From assembly GCA_007570785.1 (NCBI GenBank), contig ML660774.1, positions 14,701,949 to 14,765,948 of the forward strand: a stretch of DNA of 64,000 bases, written 5' to 3'. The notes beneath the pieces are model-generated. The model ran no database searches. It saw nothing but the letters and a program-made list of their open reading frames with translations, and was not told the origin of the DNA. The translations under genes were made by a program, and so were the position numbers. Positions 1 to 11,962 of this stretch are shown one piece after another. The stretch comes from Antilocapra americana (Eukaryota > Chordata > Mammalia > Artiodactyla > Antilocapridae). The stretch's first letter is position 1; each line of letters starts with the position of its first letter.

Positions 1-1387
1 AAGTACAAGCTGGACCAAGGAACTATCTGAAAATGAACTGACCCCTTGCTGTACACATCAGCACCAGAGAAAGCATTAGTTATAACTGTACTAGGAACAT
101 CTTTTAAATTTTTAAAACTTTTTTATACTTTTCTTTTTTTTTTTAGAATTTTTAAGTCCCCTATAACCCTGTTATTTTTTTATTCCTTTACTTTTATTTT
201 CCTTTTTTTAAATCTCCTCTTTCTCCCTTATTCTATTCTCCATCCTATTTCTTTCCTTTCCTTTTCTATCTTCACTTTTCCCCCTTTTTTATTTTTAATT
301 GATTTTTCTTTTCTTATTTTCTTCTTTATTTTTCTTTCTTTCTTTTTTTTGTAAAAGTATTTTTGAGAATCCAGTCTTTACTCTAGATTTTTAATCTTTG
401 CTTATTAGTATTTGGTATCAACTTTGTACCTTTAAGGATCCAAGCTCCAGTACCCATTGTTACTTGGGAGTGAGATCATTGGCTTGACTGCTCTCTCCCC
501 ATTCTTGACTCTTCCTTTTTTTTTTCTTCTCCTACCAAGACACCTCCAACATCCCCTTCCCCTTTATCTTCTCTACCCAACTCTGGGAATCTGCTTGAGT
601 GTTACGAGCTGTGAAGAACACTGAAATAACTGACCACTGGCTGGATCTGTCTCTGTCCATCTGACTCCCTCTTTTCTCTCTCTGGTCAATTCTGCCTCCT
701 TCCTCCTTCTTCTCATTTTGGTACAACTCTGTGAACATCTCCAAGGGACCCAGGCTGTGGAGAGCATGCAGGGGGGTAATCACTGGCCACTTCACTCCCT
801 CACCATCTGATTCCTCTCTTCTCCTTCTGGTCCATGCCATGTAACTCTGTGTACCTGGCAGGGTGTCTCTCACTGTGGAAAAACTTCTCATCACTAAACT
901 AGATGTTCTACCACCATCAATGCATAGATGAAGGAGTCCTGAAGCTACTGAAAGACAGGAGGCTAAGCCCAGATCCTGAGAATTCCAGAGAACTCCTGGA
1001 TCCAGGAGTTAATTAATCGATAGGAGCTCATCAAACTCCTCCATGCCAAAACTGAACCCAACCAGCCCCCAAAGGGCCAACAAGCTCCAGAGTAAGATAT
1101 ACCAAGCAAATTCTCCAGCAACGCAGAAACACAGCCTGGAGCTTCAATACACAGGTTGCCCAAGGTCACGCCAAGTCCACCGACACCTCAAAACTCTTTA
1201 CTGGACACTCCATTGCTAGTTAAAGTGAGGAAAGCCAGATCCACCCACCAGAACACCACACAAGCTTTCCCATCCAGGAAACTTTGACAAACCACACATC
1301 CAACCCCACCCATAGTGAGGAACCCCCACAATAAAGGGACAACACAGCAAGATAAACAAGACGAAAAGGCAGAGAAATACCCAGCAG
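1..1387 (+). promoter_or_regulatory. L1 5' UTR with T-rich tract
   Basis: Non-coding leader upstream of ORF1, the region where L1 elements carry their internal promoter. A strongly T/pyrimidine-rich tract lies at about 118-355. The final 200 bases match the leader of the second L1 in this window (around 26.9-27.06 kb), which supports the boundary. The apparent short open frames here are not conserved L1 proteins. No specific promoter motif was identified; the promoter role is family knowledge. Confidence 0.75.
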
Positions 1388-2286
1388 GTAAAGGAACAGA
1401 ATAAATGTCTTCCAGACCAAACAAAAGACAAGGAGATAGGAAGTCTTCCTGATAAAGAATTCGAATAATGATAGTGAAAATGATCCAAAATCTGGAAAAT
1501 AAATTGGAGTTACAGTTCAATAACCTGCAGGCAAGGATTGAGAAGATGCAGGTAAGCTTTAACAAGGACATAGAAGAAATGAAAAAGAGTCAAAATACAA
1601 TGAATAATGCAATAAATGAGATCAAAAACACCCTGGAGGGAACTAACAGTAGAATAACAGAGATAGAAGACAGGATAAGTGAGATAGAAGACAGAATGGT
1701 AGAAATAAACAAAACAGAAAAGAAAAATGAAAAAAGAATTAGAAGAATTGAGGACAATCTCAGAGAACTCTGGGACAATGTTAAACGCACCAATATTCGA
1801 ATCATAGGAGTCCCAGAAGAAGAAGACAAAAAGAAAGACCATTAGAAAATTCTTGAGGAGATAATTGTTGAAAACTTCCCTAAATTGGGAAAGCAAATAA
1901 CCACTCAAGTCCAAGAAACCCAGAGAGTCCCAAATAGGATGAACCCCAAGTGGAATGCCCCAAGACACATATTAATCAAATTAACAAATATTAAACTCAA
2001 AGAGCAAATATTAAAAGCAGCAAGGGAGAAACAACAAATAACTCACAAGGGGAATCCCATAAGGATAACAGCTGATCTCTCAATAGAAATGCTTCAGGCC
2101 AGAAGGGAATGGCAGAACATATTTAAAGTCATGGAAGAAAACAAGCTACAACCCTGATTACTGTACCCTGCAAGGATCTCATTCAAATTTGAAGGAGAAA
2201 TCAAAAGCTTTCCAGACAAGCAAATATTGAGAGAATTCAGCACCACCAAACCAGCACTCCAACAAATGCTGAAAGATCTTTCCTAG
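1388..2286 (+). pseudogene. L1 ORF1 (RNA-binding protein), copy A, disabled
   Basis: ORF1p is the trimeric RNA-binding and chaperone protein that coats L1 RNA. The N-terminal part is a charged coiled coil (about 1468-1740), followed by the RRM-like core and a C-terminal domain containing the ARREW motif (about 2098-2112). The ancestral start is lost: GTA stands at 1388-1390 where the second L1 has ATG (27062), and the frame is broken before 1468. In-frame stops are TAG at 1843-1845 and TGA at 2155-2157; the second fits CpG decay of CGA. The original end is probably TAG at 2284-2286. The longest open pieces are 1468-1845 and 1885-2157, in the same frame. Confidence 0.85.
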
Positions 2287-2337
2287 ACAGGAAAAATGGA
2301 TAGTGTATATAATCTTGAACCCAAAACAATAAAGTAA

Positions 2338-4106
2338 ATGGCAACGGGATCATACTTATCAATAATTACCTTAAATGTAAATGGGTTGAATGCCCCAACC
2401 AAAAGACAAAGATTGGCTGATTGGATACAGAAGCAAGACCCCTATATATGTTGTCTACAAGAGACCCACCTCAAACCTAGGGTCACATATAGACTGAAAG
2501 TTAAAGGCTGGAAAAAGATATTCCATGCAAATAAAGACCAAAAGAAAGCAGGAGTAGCAATACTCATATAAGATAAAGTGGACTTTAAAATAAAGGCTGT
2601 GAAAAGAGATAAAGATGGACATTACATAATGATCAAAGGATCAATCCAGGAAGAAGAAATAACAATTATAAATATTTATGCACCTAACATAGGAGCACCA
2701 TAATACGTAAGGCAAATGCTAACAAGTATGAAAGGGGAAATTAACAATAACACAATAATAGTGGGAGACTTTAATACACCACTCACACCAATGGATAGAT
2801 CAACTAAACAGAAGATTAACAAGGAAACTCAAACTTTAAATGATACAACAGATCAGTTAGACCTAATTGATATCTATAGGACATTCCACCCCAAAACAAT
2901 GAATTTCACCTTTTTTTCAAGCACACACGGGACCTTCTCCAGAATAGATCACATCCTGGGCCATAAATCTAGCCCTGGTAAATTCAAAAATATTGAAATC
3001 CTTCCAAGCATCTTTTCTGACCACAATGCAGTGAGATTAGATATCAATTACAGAAGAAAACAATTCAAAAATCCCAACATATGGAGGCTCAACAACACAC
3101 TCCTGAATAACCAACAAATCACAGAAGAAATCAAAAAAGAAATCAAAATATGCATAGAAATGAATGAAAATGAAAACACAACAACCCAAAACCTATGGGA
3201 CACTGTGAAAGCAGTGCTAAGGGGAAAGTTCATAGCAATACAAGCTCACCTCAGGAAACAAGAAAAAAGTCAAATAACCTAATTTTACACCTAAAGCAAC
3301 TAGAAAGGGAAGAAATGCAGAAGCCTAGGGCTAGTAGAAGGAAAGAAATCCTAAAGATCAGGGCAGAAATAAATGTAAAGGAAACAAAAGAGACCATAGC
3401 AAAAATAAACAAAGCCAAGAGCTGGTTCTTTGAGAAGATAAATAAAATGGACAAACCATTAGCCAGACTCATCAAGAAACAAAGGGAGAAGAACCAAATC
3501 AACAGAATTAAAAATGAAAACGGAGATCACAACAGAAAACACAGAAATACAAAGAATCATAAGAGACTATTATCAGCAACTATATGCAAATAAACTGGAC
3601 AACCTGGATGAAATGGACAAATTCCTAGAAAGTACAACTTTCCAAGACTAAACCAGGAAGAGATAGATAATATCAATAGACCCCTCGCAAGCACGGAAAT
3701 TGAAACCGTAATCAGAAATCTTCCAAAAAACAAAAGCCCAGGACCAGATGGCTTTACAGCTGAATTCTACCAAAAATTTAGAGAAGAGCTAACACCTATT
3801 CTACTCAAACTCTTCCAGAAAATTGCAGAGGAAGGTAAACTTCCAAACTCATTCTATGAGGCTACCATCACCCTAATTCCAAAACCTGACAAAATGCCAC
3901 AAAAAAGAAAACTACAGGCCAATATCACTGATGAACATAGATGCAAAAATCCTTAACAAAATTCTAGCAAATAGAATCCAACAACACATTAAAAAGATCA
4001 TACATCATGATCAAGTAGGCTTTATCCCAGGGATGCAAGGATTCTTCAAAATTCGCAAATCAATCAATGTAATACACCACATCAACAAATTGAAAAATAA
4101 AAACCA
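2338..4106 (+). pseudogene. L1 ORF2 (endonuclease / reverse transcriptase), copy A, cut by gap
   Basis: ORF2p nicks target DNA and reverse-transcribes L1 RNA there. The ATG at 2338 opens the apurinic-endonuclease-like domain; the LNVNGL, QETHL, GDFN and SDHN motifs are visible between 2338 and 3045. The frame is stopped by TAA at 2569-2571 (expected Ser codon) and TAA at 2701-2703 (CAA to TAA). It shifts near 3270, where about four bases are missing, near 3525, and again near 3645. The RT fingers region begins around 3670-4100, and the sequence then enters the N gap. All of these lesions recur at the equivalent positions of copy B. Confidence 0.88.
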
Positions 4107-4506
4107 NNNNNNNNNNNNNNNNNNNNNNNNNNNNNNNNNNNNNNNNNNNNNNNNNNNNNNNNNNNNNNNNNNNNNNNNNNNNNNNNNNNNNNNNNNNNNN
4201 NNNNNNNNNNNNNNNNNNNNNNNNNNNNNNNNNNNNNNNNNNNNNNNNNNNNNNNNNNNNNNNNNNNNNNNNNNNNNNNNNNNNNNNNNNNNNNNNNNNN
4301 NNNNNNNNNNNNNNNNNNNNNNNNNNNNNNNNNNNNNNNNNNNNNNNNNNNNNNNNNNNNNNNNNNNNNNNNNNNNNNNNNNNNNNNNNNNNNNNNNNNN
4401 NNNNNNNNNNNNNNNNNNNNNNNNNNNNNNNNNNNNNNNNNNNNNNNNNNNNNNNNNNNNNNNNNNNNNNNNNNNNNNNNNNNNNNNNNNNNNNNNNNNN
4501 NNNNNN
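4107..4506. other. Assembly gap (400 N)
   Basis: Four hundred undetermined bases. The flanks are two copies of the same L1 segment: left sequence up to ORF2 RT, right sequence restarting within ORF1. The true length is unknown and may be zero or negative (overlapping contigs). Open frames spanning the gap are meaningless. Confidence 0.99.
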
Positions 4507-5057
4507 GCACCAATATTCGAATCATAGGAGTCCCAGAAGAAGAAGACAAAAAGAAAGACCATTAGAAAATTCTTGAGGAGATAATTGTTGAAAACTTCCC
4601 TAAATTGGGAAAGCAAATAACCACTCAAGTCCAAGAAACCCAGAGAGTCCCAAATAGGATGAACCCCAAGTGGAATGCCCCAAGACACATATTAATCAAA
4701 TTAACAAATATTAAACTCAAAGAGCAAATATTAAAAGCAGCAAGGGAGAAACAACAAATAACTCACAAGGGGAATCCCATAAGGATAACAGCTGATCTCT
4801 CAATAGAAACGCTTCAGGCCAGAAGGGAATGGCAGAACATACTTAAAGTCATGGAAGAAAACAAGCTACAACCCTGATTACTGTACCCTGCAAGGATCTC
4901 ATTCAAATTTGAAGGAGAAATCAAAAGCTTTCCAGACAAGCAAATATTGAGAGAATTCAGCAACACCAAACCAGCGCTCCAACAAATGCTGAAAGATCTT
5001 TCCTCGACAGGAAAAATGGATAGTGTATATAATCTTGAACCCAAAACAATAAAGTAA
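4507..5057 (+). pseudogene. L1 ORF1 C-terminal part, copy B
   Basis: Repeats 1787-2337 with a few base differences and begins directly at the gap edge. It carries the same stops as copy A (TAG 4563-4565, TGA 4875-4877). It differs at the natural terminator: copy A has TAG at 2284-2286, whereas copy B has TCG at 5004-5006. The frame in copy B therefore runs on to TAA at 5055-5057, immediately before the ORF2 ATG at 5058. The RRM-like and C-terminal domains are present; the coiled coil is missing because it falls in the gap. Confidence 0.85.
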
Positions 5058-8000
5058 ATGGCAACGGGATCATACTTATCAATAATTACCTTAAATGTAA
5101 ATGGGTTGAATGCCCCAACCAAAAGACAAAGATTGGCTGATTGGATACAGAAGCAAGACCCCTATATATGTTGTCTACAAGAGACCCACCTCAAACCTAG
5201 GGTCACATATAGACTGAAAGTTAAAGGCTGGAAAAAGATATTCCATGCAAATAAAGACCAAAAGAAAGCAGGAGTAGCAATACTCATATAAGATAAAGTG
5301 GACTTTAAAATAAAGGCTGTGAAAAGAGATAAAGATGGACATTACATAATGATCAAAGGATCAATCCAGGAAGAAGAAATAACAATTATAAATATTTATG
5401 CACCTAACATAGGAGCACCATAATACGTAAGGCAAATGCTAACAAGTATGAAAGGGGAAATTAACAATAACACAATAATAGTGGGAGACTTTAATACACC
5501 ACTCACACCAATGGATAGATCAACTAAACAGAAGATTAACAAGGAAACTCAAACTTTAAATGATACAACAGATCAGTTAGACCTAATTGATATCTATAGG
5601 ACATTCCACCCCAAAACAATGAATTTCACCTTTTTTTCAAGCACATACAGGACCTTCTCCAGAATAGATCACATCCTGGGCCATAAATCTAGCCTTGGTA
5701 AATTCAAAAATATTGAAATCCTTCCAAGCATCTTTTCTGACCACAATGCAGTGAGATTAGATGTCAATTACAGAAGAAAACAATTCAAAAATCACAACAT
5801 ATGGAGGCTCAACAACACACTCCTGAATAACCAACAAATCACAGAAGAAATCAAAAAAGAAATCAAAATATGCATAGAAATGAATGAAAATGAAAACACA
5901 ACAACCCAAAACCTATGGGACACTGTGAAAGCAGTGCTAAGGGGAAAGTTTATAGCAATACAAGCTCACCTCAGGAAACAAGAAAAAAGTCAAATAACCT
6001 AATTTTACACCTAAAGCAACTAGAAAGGGAAGAAATGCAGAAGCCTAGGGCTAGTAGAAGGAAAGAAATCCTAAAGATCAGGGCAGAAATAAATGCAAAG
6101 GAAACAAAAGAGACCATAGCAAAAATCAACAAAGCCAAGAGCTGGTTCTTTGAGAAGATAAATAAAATGGACAAACCATTAGCCAGACTCATCAAGAAAC
6201 AAAGGGAGAAGAACCAAATCAACAGAATTAAAAATGAAAACGGAGATCACAACAGAAAACACAGAAATACAAAGAATCATAAGAGACTATTATCAGCAAC
6301 TATATGCAAATAAACTGGACAACCTGGATGAAATGGAAAAATTCCTAGAAAGTACAACTTTCCAAGACTAAACCAGGAAGAGATAGATAATATCAATAGA
6401 CCCCTCACAAGCACGGAAATTGAAACCGTAATCAGAAATCTTCCAAAAAACAAAAGCCCAGGACCAGATGGCTTCACAGCTGAATTCTACCAAAAATTTA
6501 AAGAGCTAACAACTATTCTACTCAAACTCTTCCAGAAAATTGCAGAGGAAGGTAAACTTCCAAACTCATTCTACGAGGCTACCATCACCCTAATTCCAAA
6601 ACCTGACAAAGATGCCACAAAAAAGAAAACTACAGGCCAATATCACTGATGAACTTAGACGCAAAAATCCTTAACAAAATTCTAGCAAATAGAAATCAAC
6701 AACACATTAAAAAGATCATACATCATGATCAAGTAGGCTTTATCCCAGGGATGCAAGGATTCTTCAAAATTCGCAAATCAATCAATGTAATACACCACAT
6801 CAACAAATTGAAAAATAAAAACCACATGATTATCTCAATAGATGCAGAGAAAGCCTTTGACAAAATTCAATATCCATTTATGATAAAAACCCTCCAAAAA
6901 GCAGGAATAGAAGGAACATACCTCAACATAATAAAAGCTATATATGACAAACCCACAGCAAACATTATGCTCAATGGTGAAAAACTGAATGCATTTTCCC
7001 TGAAGTCAGGAACAATACAAGGGTGCCCACTCTCACCACTACTATTCAACATAGTTTTGGAAGTCTTGGCCACAGCAATCAGACCAGATAAAAATATAAA
7101 AGGGATCCAGATTGGAAAAGAAGAAGTAAAACTCTGTCTGTTGGCAGATGACATGATCCTCTACATAGAAAACCCTAAAGACTCTACCAGAAAATTACTA
7201 GAGCTAATCAGTGAATATAGTAAAGTTGCAGGATACAAAATCAACACACAGAAATCCCTGGCATTCTTATATACTAAAAATGAGAAAACAAAAAGAGAAA
7301 TTAAGGAAACAATTCCATTCACCATCGAAACAAAAAGAATAAAATACTTAGGAGTATTTCTACCTAAAGAAACAAAAGACTTATGTATAGAAAACTATAA
7401 AACACTGATGAAAGAAATCAAAGAGGACACAAATAGATGGAGAAATATACCGTGTTCGTGGATTGGAAGAATCAATATAGTGAAAATGAGTATACTACCC
7501 AGAGCAATCTATAGATTCAATGCAATTCCTATCAAGCTACCAGAGGTCTTTTTCAGAGAATTAGAACAAATAATTTCACAATTTGTATGGAAATACAAAA
7601 AACCTCGTATAGCCAAAGCAATCTTGAGAAAGAATGGAACTTGGAGGAATCAACCTACCTGACTTTAGGCTATACTACAAATCCACAGTCATTAAGACAG
7701 TATGGTACTGGCACAAAGACAGAAATATAGATCAATGGAACAGAATAGAAAGCCCAGAGATAAATCCACGCATCTATGGACACCTTATCTTTGACAAAGG
7801 AGGCAAGAATATACAATGGAGAAAAGACAACCTCTTTAACAAGTGGTGCTGGGAAAACTGGACAGCCACTTGTAAAAGAATGAAACTAGAACACTTTCTA
7901 ACACCATACACAAAAATAAACTCAAAATGGATCAAAGATCTAATCATAAGACCAGAGACTATAAAACTCCTAGAGGATAACATAGGCAAAACACTCTCCA

Positions 8001-8859
8001 ACATAAACCAAAGCAGGATCCTCTATGACCCACCTCCCAGATTATCGGAAATAAAAGCATGTATAAACAAATGGGACCTAATTAAAATTAAAAGCTTCTG
8101 CACAACCAGGAAACTATAAGCAAGGTGAAAAGGCAGCTTTCAGAATGGGAGAAAATAATAGCCAATGAAGCAACAGACAAACAATTAATCTCAAAAATAT
8201 ACAAGCAACTCCTGCAGCTCCATTCTACAAAAATAAACGACCCAATCAAAAAGTGGGCCAAAGAACTTAACAGACGTTTCTCCAAAGAAGACATAAAAAT
8301 GGCTAACAAACACATGAAAAGATGCTCAACATCACGCATTATCAGAGAAATGCAAATCAAAACCACAATGAGGTACCACTTTACACCAGTCAGAATGGCT
8401 GCCATCCAAAAGTCTACAAGCAATAAATGCTGGAGAGGATGTGGAGAAAAGGGAACCCTCTTACACTGTTCGTGGGAATGCAAACTAGTACAGCCACTAT
8501 GGAAAACAGTGTGGAGATTCCTTAAAAAACTGCAAACAGACCTGCCATATGACCCAGCAATCCCACTGCTGGGCATATACACCGAGGAAACCAGAATTGA
8601 AAGAGACACGTGTACCCCAATGTTCATCGCCTCACTGTTTACAATAGCCAGGACATGGAAGCAACCTAGATGCCCATCAACTGACAAATGGATAAGAAAG
8701 CTGTGGTACATATACACAATGGAATATTACTCAGCATTAAAAAAAAATTCATTTGAATCAGTTCTACTCAGGTGGACGGAACTGGAGCCTATTATCCAGA
8801 GTGAAGTAAGCCAGAAGGAAAAACAATACAGTATACTAACGCATATATATGGAATTTAG
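5058..8859 (+). pseudogene. L1 ORF2 (endonuclease / reverse transcriptase), copy B, disabled
   Basis: A nearly complete ORF2 split over several frames. The endonuclease domain is at 5058-5760, with stops at 5289-5291 and 5421-5423 shared with copy A. The RT is mostly open at 6649-7662 and includes a [10 protein letters not shown] block. Its catalytic box at 7141-7152 reads Leu-Ala-Asp-Asp rather than the usual Phe-Ala-Asp-Asp. A frameshift near 7640 passes to 7634-8119, and another near 8120 to 8125-8859. The last piece holds the C-terminal knuckle Cys-x3-Cys ... His ... Cys (about 8429-8483). The frame ends at TAG 8857-8859. It cannot encode a functional protein. Confidence 0.92.
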
Positions 8860-9178
8860 AAAGATGGTAATGAGAACCCTGCATGCGAGACAGCAAAAGG
8901 AACGCAGATGTATAGAACGGACACGTGGACTCTGTGGAAGAGGGCAAGGGTGGGATGATATGGCAGAATGACATTGAAACATGTTAATTACCATATGTGA
9001 AATCAGTCGCCAGCCCAGTGTTGATGCTCGGGGCTGGTGCACCGGGATGTCCCAGGGGGAGGGAGTCAGGAGGGGGGTTCTGGAGGGGGAGCATGTGTAG
9101 ATCCATGGCGGTTTCATGTTACTGTATGGCAAAACCAAAACAATAAAGTAAAGAAAATTAAAAAAAAAAATTATAAAA
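8860..9178 (+). other. L1 3' UTR and A-rich tail
   Basis: G-rich 3' UTR (about 9010-9080) following ORF2, with AATAAA at 9142-9147 and an A-rich tail to about 9178. The same sequence recurs at 9713-10018 (minus), 15839-16115 and 52014-52140 (plus), which defines the 3' end of this L1 family here. Confidence 0.85.
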
Positions 9179-9712
9179 CAGAGTCTTGGTTAACTACAAG
9201 TGCTCCAAAATAGAAGATAGCATATATGAAAATGTGTGTAGGATGACAGAAATGCAATGGATAGATTCCCAGAGCAACTGCCCTTCCCTTTTTTTAAAAC
9301 AAATACTGCATACTATAGATTAGTTTGTCTGAATTATGCCTTCCTTCTAACTGAGTTAAGAAATCAAAGCAAAACAAAGAGAACATAATTTCCCAATTCC
9401 TTTGAATCAAGTGTTCTGGAAGGCAAGTTAGATTCTCCAATCACATGCATGAAATTTGGAAGGCAACACTAAGGCAGAAGCTATCTTCCCATCATGTTTT
9501 GTCTGTTTCAGATCGGAAACCCCTGAGGGAAACAAAAGATTTCTCAGCAGCAGTGAAGGAGCACCCTTTCCTGTCCCTGCACCACCTGACATATACTCTC
9601 TAGCACCGTGTGGTCACTAAGCACCTAAAATGTATCATGTGCAAGTGGAGATGCTTAGTAAGTATTAAATAGTAAGTTAGAAGTCTCTGTACCAAAAAAA
9701 AAGAAAAATATT
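9179..9712. other. Unassigned, no gene seen
   Basis: Unique-looking AT-rich DNA between two L1 3' ends. No convincing open frame, splice pattern or recognised repeat. Confidence 0.5.
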
Positions 9713-10018
9713 CTGTCAATTTTTTTTTTAAATTTATTTTTTTATTATTGTTTTTGCCATACATTGTCATGATATCACCATGGGTTTACATATGCTTCCC
9801 CTCCGGGTCCCCCCTCCCTCCTCCCTCCCCCCCGGGAAATCTCGCTGCACCAGTCCCGAGCATCAATCCTGGGCTGGCGATTGATTAGACACATGACAAT
9901 TAACATGCTTCAATGCCCTTCTCCCATCTCATCCCACCCTTACCCTCATCCACAAAGTCCACAAGTCTATTCTATACATCTGCGTTCCTTTTGTTGTCTC
10001 CCATGTTGGGTTCAGGAT
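9713..10018 (-). mobile_element. 5'-truncated L1 3' end (antisense)
   Basis: Starts with a poly(T)/T-rich run (about 9720-9745), followed by the reverse complement of the L1 3' UTR seen at 8870-9160, including the C-rich block at 9800-9835. Only the last 300 bases of L1 are present, typical of 5' truncation during target-primed reverse transcription. Clear target-site duplications were not found. Confidence 0.88.
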
Positions 10019-11754
10019 TATTATTCTTTGAAGTGCTTCTATTTTCTATTTTGGCTAAATAAATAAATACTTGCCTGTTTCATTTTTACTTCTTAAAAAT
10101 GAGGCTACTGGGAAATCTGAAATTACAAATGAACCTCTCAGGATATGTCTGTGACACAGCACTGCTCCAGTTAGGAAGCAGTGCATGGAAAGAAAGTTAT
10201 GGGGTGAATCATTTATGGGGCTTCTCTACCCCTCCACCCAGTCCCTGGTTGGCAGCTCTGGGTATCGGTTCTCTAGCTGTGGGGATGTTCAGAGGCCATG
10301 GGAATGGGTTCCTGATTCTGGTGTGGTTCTGGTAACACCCTCAGAAGAGGGGCTCTCCTCATGAGTCACTCTTGTACTATTCTAGGAGTCACTGCCACAG
10401 GTCCTGCTTAGAATCCTTCCCTTCAGTCCTTTCTGCTATTTTGTAAACACCCAATTCTCTTTATTATATTCCTTATCCCTTCTTATTTAAAATTCTTAGC
10501 ATGTTTGCTTTTCCTCACACTGAACCTTGACTTATTAAAAAAAAAACAGAACAGCTTAAATAGTAGGAATAATTTCAAGAATTAAACTCCAATTTTTTTA
10601 AGTTTTTGAGGACAAAAAATCAATTCTGATGACAAACCTTGTAAAGTTATGAGAATATCCCTAGTCTGTGATATTGAGGGCAGTGTGTCCATTCTTCTTG
10701 TCTGAATACAGCACTTGTAATACCTGTATTTGCATATTCCAAACCAAACATCAACCCTGAACATCCTCCAAACAATTTTAAAAGATATTTTTGTACAACC
10801 ATAACACATTAAAAAAAAATAATAACAACAGGGTTTAGAAACAAAGACTCCAATAAAGAAAGAAGAAATGAGGTGAGCTCCATCTGGGACATGAACCATT
10901 CCTTGGCCAAATCTGATTTCCATGATAAGGACCTACAAAATTGCTTGCTGTTTTTCTCATTTTCAGCGTATCTTGAGGGTATCAAAGTGGTGACCCTCCT
11001 TCCCATGTTCCTGTGTTTTGATTGTAAAAGTGATTTATTAATCTCTCTGGTTATCACTGATACCATTCTGTTTTGTATAGAGGTGGCTGCCTATTTCACA
11101 TGCAGTGCCAAGTGGGCATTCAGTGATGGTACCACAGTCTCAGGAAACTGCTGCCCTCACTGGTGTGTCTCACCGGGTCTGTTTTTACAGTTGGAGCAAA
11201 TGCATATGCTATCCCCAGCCATGCAAGGCTTGAGGAGGAAATTAACAAAGCACCTGTCTCCACTTGCCACAGTGAGGAAGTGCAGGAGTTGTGTGAAGCC
11301 AGAGGCAGTACAATCATCGTTGGGACACACACACACAGTACATCCTTTAAGATTAGCTTATTTTTCACCTATCCTATCCTATCACACATTTGAGAGTATG
11401 CTAAGAGATTTTTTTTTAATAGTATTTTGGAGAAAAAGACTGGGAATTGCTTATTAAGATTTCTAGGTTTTTTGGTGCTGCTTTTCAATCTCACCTTTTA
11501 GACTGAATTAACCTAGTCTTTAGGTAGTTACATTTCTTGGCATGGCTTCAAGTGCAGAAATGTTAGGACAACAGCTCCCAGATTACATAAGCACAGGCAA
11601 GAGTAGGAAGCAGGGATCCAGTGGAAGGGAAAGGACTACAGGTTCCTCTGTGACTTTCAGGCCTGGGCTCAGCCTAGTTTTAGGATGAGAAGCTCTCATG
11701 TTATCTGACAGATCTAGAAATAAACTGATTTTTGTATTTGCTATTTTATAGAAA
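10019..11754. other. Unassigned; one chance-like open frame
   Basis: No repeat recognised. A 194-codon open frame (10873-11457, plus) is the longest outside repeats. Its composition shows no domain I recognise, and overlapping frames on both strands are also open, so I do not call it a gene. A pyrimidine tract ending in CAG at about 11175-11190 resembles a splice acceptor, but no good donor follows. Confidence 0.45.
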
Positions 11755-11962
11755 GACAATTTCAGACCTTAAAGAAAGACAGAGATTTGCTTATGATAAA
11801 GGAGAACAGGAAAAAAGAGGAAAGATACAGAAAGAGAGAGAGAAAAGATGAAATGCAGAAAGTGATGAAAAGATAAGGAGAAAGAAAAGACACAATAGAG
11901 GAAATAAATTTAAAAAGCAGGGAAGGAAGAAGGGAAAATACAGAATGTAGGCTGAAGAGAGT
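11755..11962 (+). repeat. Purine-rich (GA/A-rich) low-complexity tract
   Basis: About 200 bases composed almost wholly of A and G on the plus strand, with imperfect GA and GAAA runs. Such tracts can form triplex DNA; nothing here shows a function. Confidence 0.8.

Larger units (their letters stand above)
1..9178 (+). mobile_element. Ruminant L1 LINE, duplicated around an assembly gap
   Basis: Non-LTR retrotransposon in the order 5' UTR, ORF1, short spacer, ORF2, 3' UTR, A-rich tail. Both coding regions are recognisable as L1 from the coiled-coil ORF1 protein, the N-terminal endonuclease, the reverse transcriptase and the C-terminal cysteine/histidine knuckle. The left end lies outside the window, because no target-site duplication can be matched at base 1. 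A gap at 4107-4506 interrupts ORF2, and sequence after the gap restarts at a point equivalent to base 1787. If the repeated 2.3 kb is collapsed, about 6.45 kb of one ordinary L1 remains. Every reading frame carries stops or frameshifts, so the element is dead. Assignment to the bovine L1-BT type is from recognition of the sequence. Confidence 0.93.

Noticed and set aside
3931..4688. Apparent long open frames spanning 4107-4506
   Set aside because: They are mostly undetermined residues from the N gap and join two unrelated points of an L1.
10873..11457. 194-codon open frame, longest outside recognised repeats
   Set aside because: No recognised domain, other frames on both strands are open over the same DNA, and there is no promoter, splice or conservation evidence. 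Treated as chance.
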